Part shown: piece by piece, positions 63,996 through 64,000 of the stretch
Position numbering within the stretch: the stretch's first letter is position 1
Layout of the letters: each line of letters begins with the position of its first letter
DNA from: Pedobacter cryoconitis
GTDB taxonomy: Bacteria; Bacteroidota; Bacteroidia; Sphingobacteriales; Sphingobacteriaceae
Reading direction: 5' to 3'
Assembly (NCBI RefSeq): GCF_001590605.1
Contig: NZ_CP014504.1
Span: forward strand, 2,604,001-2,668,000
Length of the DNA: 64,000 nt
Made by a program: the position numbers and the translations under genes
The notes under the pieces: model-generated
Seen by the model: only the letters and a program-made list of their open reading frames with translations
What the model was told of the DNA's origin: nothing
Database searches by the model: none

Positions 63996-64000
63996 CCGGT

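Overview
The window is a large non-ribosomal peptide synthetase (NRPS) locus from a member of the Bacteroidota, most plausibly a Pedobacter-like sphingobacterium. The evidence is the AT-rich intergenic DNA without Shine-Dalgarno motifs, an outer-membrane beta-barrel receptor of the carboxypeptidase-regulatory/plug type typical of the phylum, and moderate-GC NRPS genes. The genus is an inference; there is no rRNA or housekeeping marker here.

Layout, read in the direction of most transcription (minus strand, right to left). (1) 63995-30471: a giant NRPS gene of eight modules, open at the right edge. (2) 30438-12508: a second NRPS gene of four modules that begins with a TubC-type docking domain and ends in a thioesterase. 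The 32-nt gap, the matching docking ends and the C-domain types argue that the two genes form one 12-module assembly line. (3) A GC-rich hairpin at 12478-12497, then an ABC exporter half-transporter (12448-10679). (4) A convergent outer-membrane receptor gene on the plus strand (8160-10604), separated from the exporter by a 21-bp perfect inverted repeat. (5) An unusual double-length nucleotidyltransferase-like protein (7903-6038). (6) A separate NRPS gene starting at 5755 and running off the left edge; it starts with a C-domain remnant and an A domain, so it looks like the initiating protein of a second peptide.

Adenylation pocket residues were read by eye using GrsA numbering (235, 236, 239, 278, 299, 301, 322, 330, 331, plus K517). 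For the 12-module line they suggest: basic X, Val, undetermined (E/H/E pocket), Leu, Asp, aromatic, basic X, probably basic (E/D/E pocket), Val, basic X, Leu, basic X, then release by the thioesterase. Epimerisation domains are present in modules 1-5, 7 and 9-11 and absent from 6, 8 and 12. This predicts a D-rich, net cationic peptide, probably N-acylated if the first C domain is a starter domain (its N-terminus is outside the window). The four basic-X modules share the pocket DIWELTADDK, whose E278/D330/D331 suggest a diamino acid. The separate NRPS begins with an aromatic residue (DASTIAAVCK) followed by a Gly-like module (DVVQVGLIWK).

The most interesting signals are evolutionary and mechanistic. 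A 1.6-kb A-T cassette is nearly identical between modules 7 and 10 although the flanking C and E domains differ. The left NRPS carries an exact repeat of at least 552 bp exactly one C-A-T module apart. The E domain of module 10 has lost the glycine of its HHxxxDG motif. An 8-residue tandem repeat is inserted in the E domain of module 2, and a C domain of the left NRPS contains a Ser/Gln/Pro low-complexity loop. No MbtH, phosphopantetheinyl transferase, regulator, tailoring enzyme or diamino-acid biosynthesis gene is in the window.
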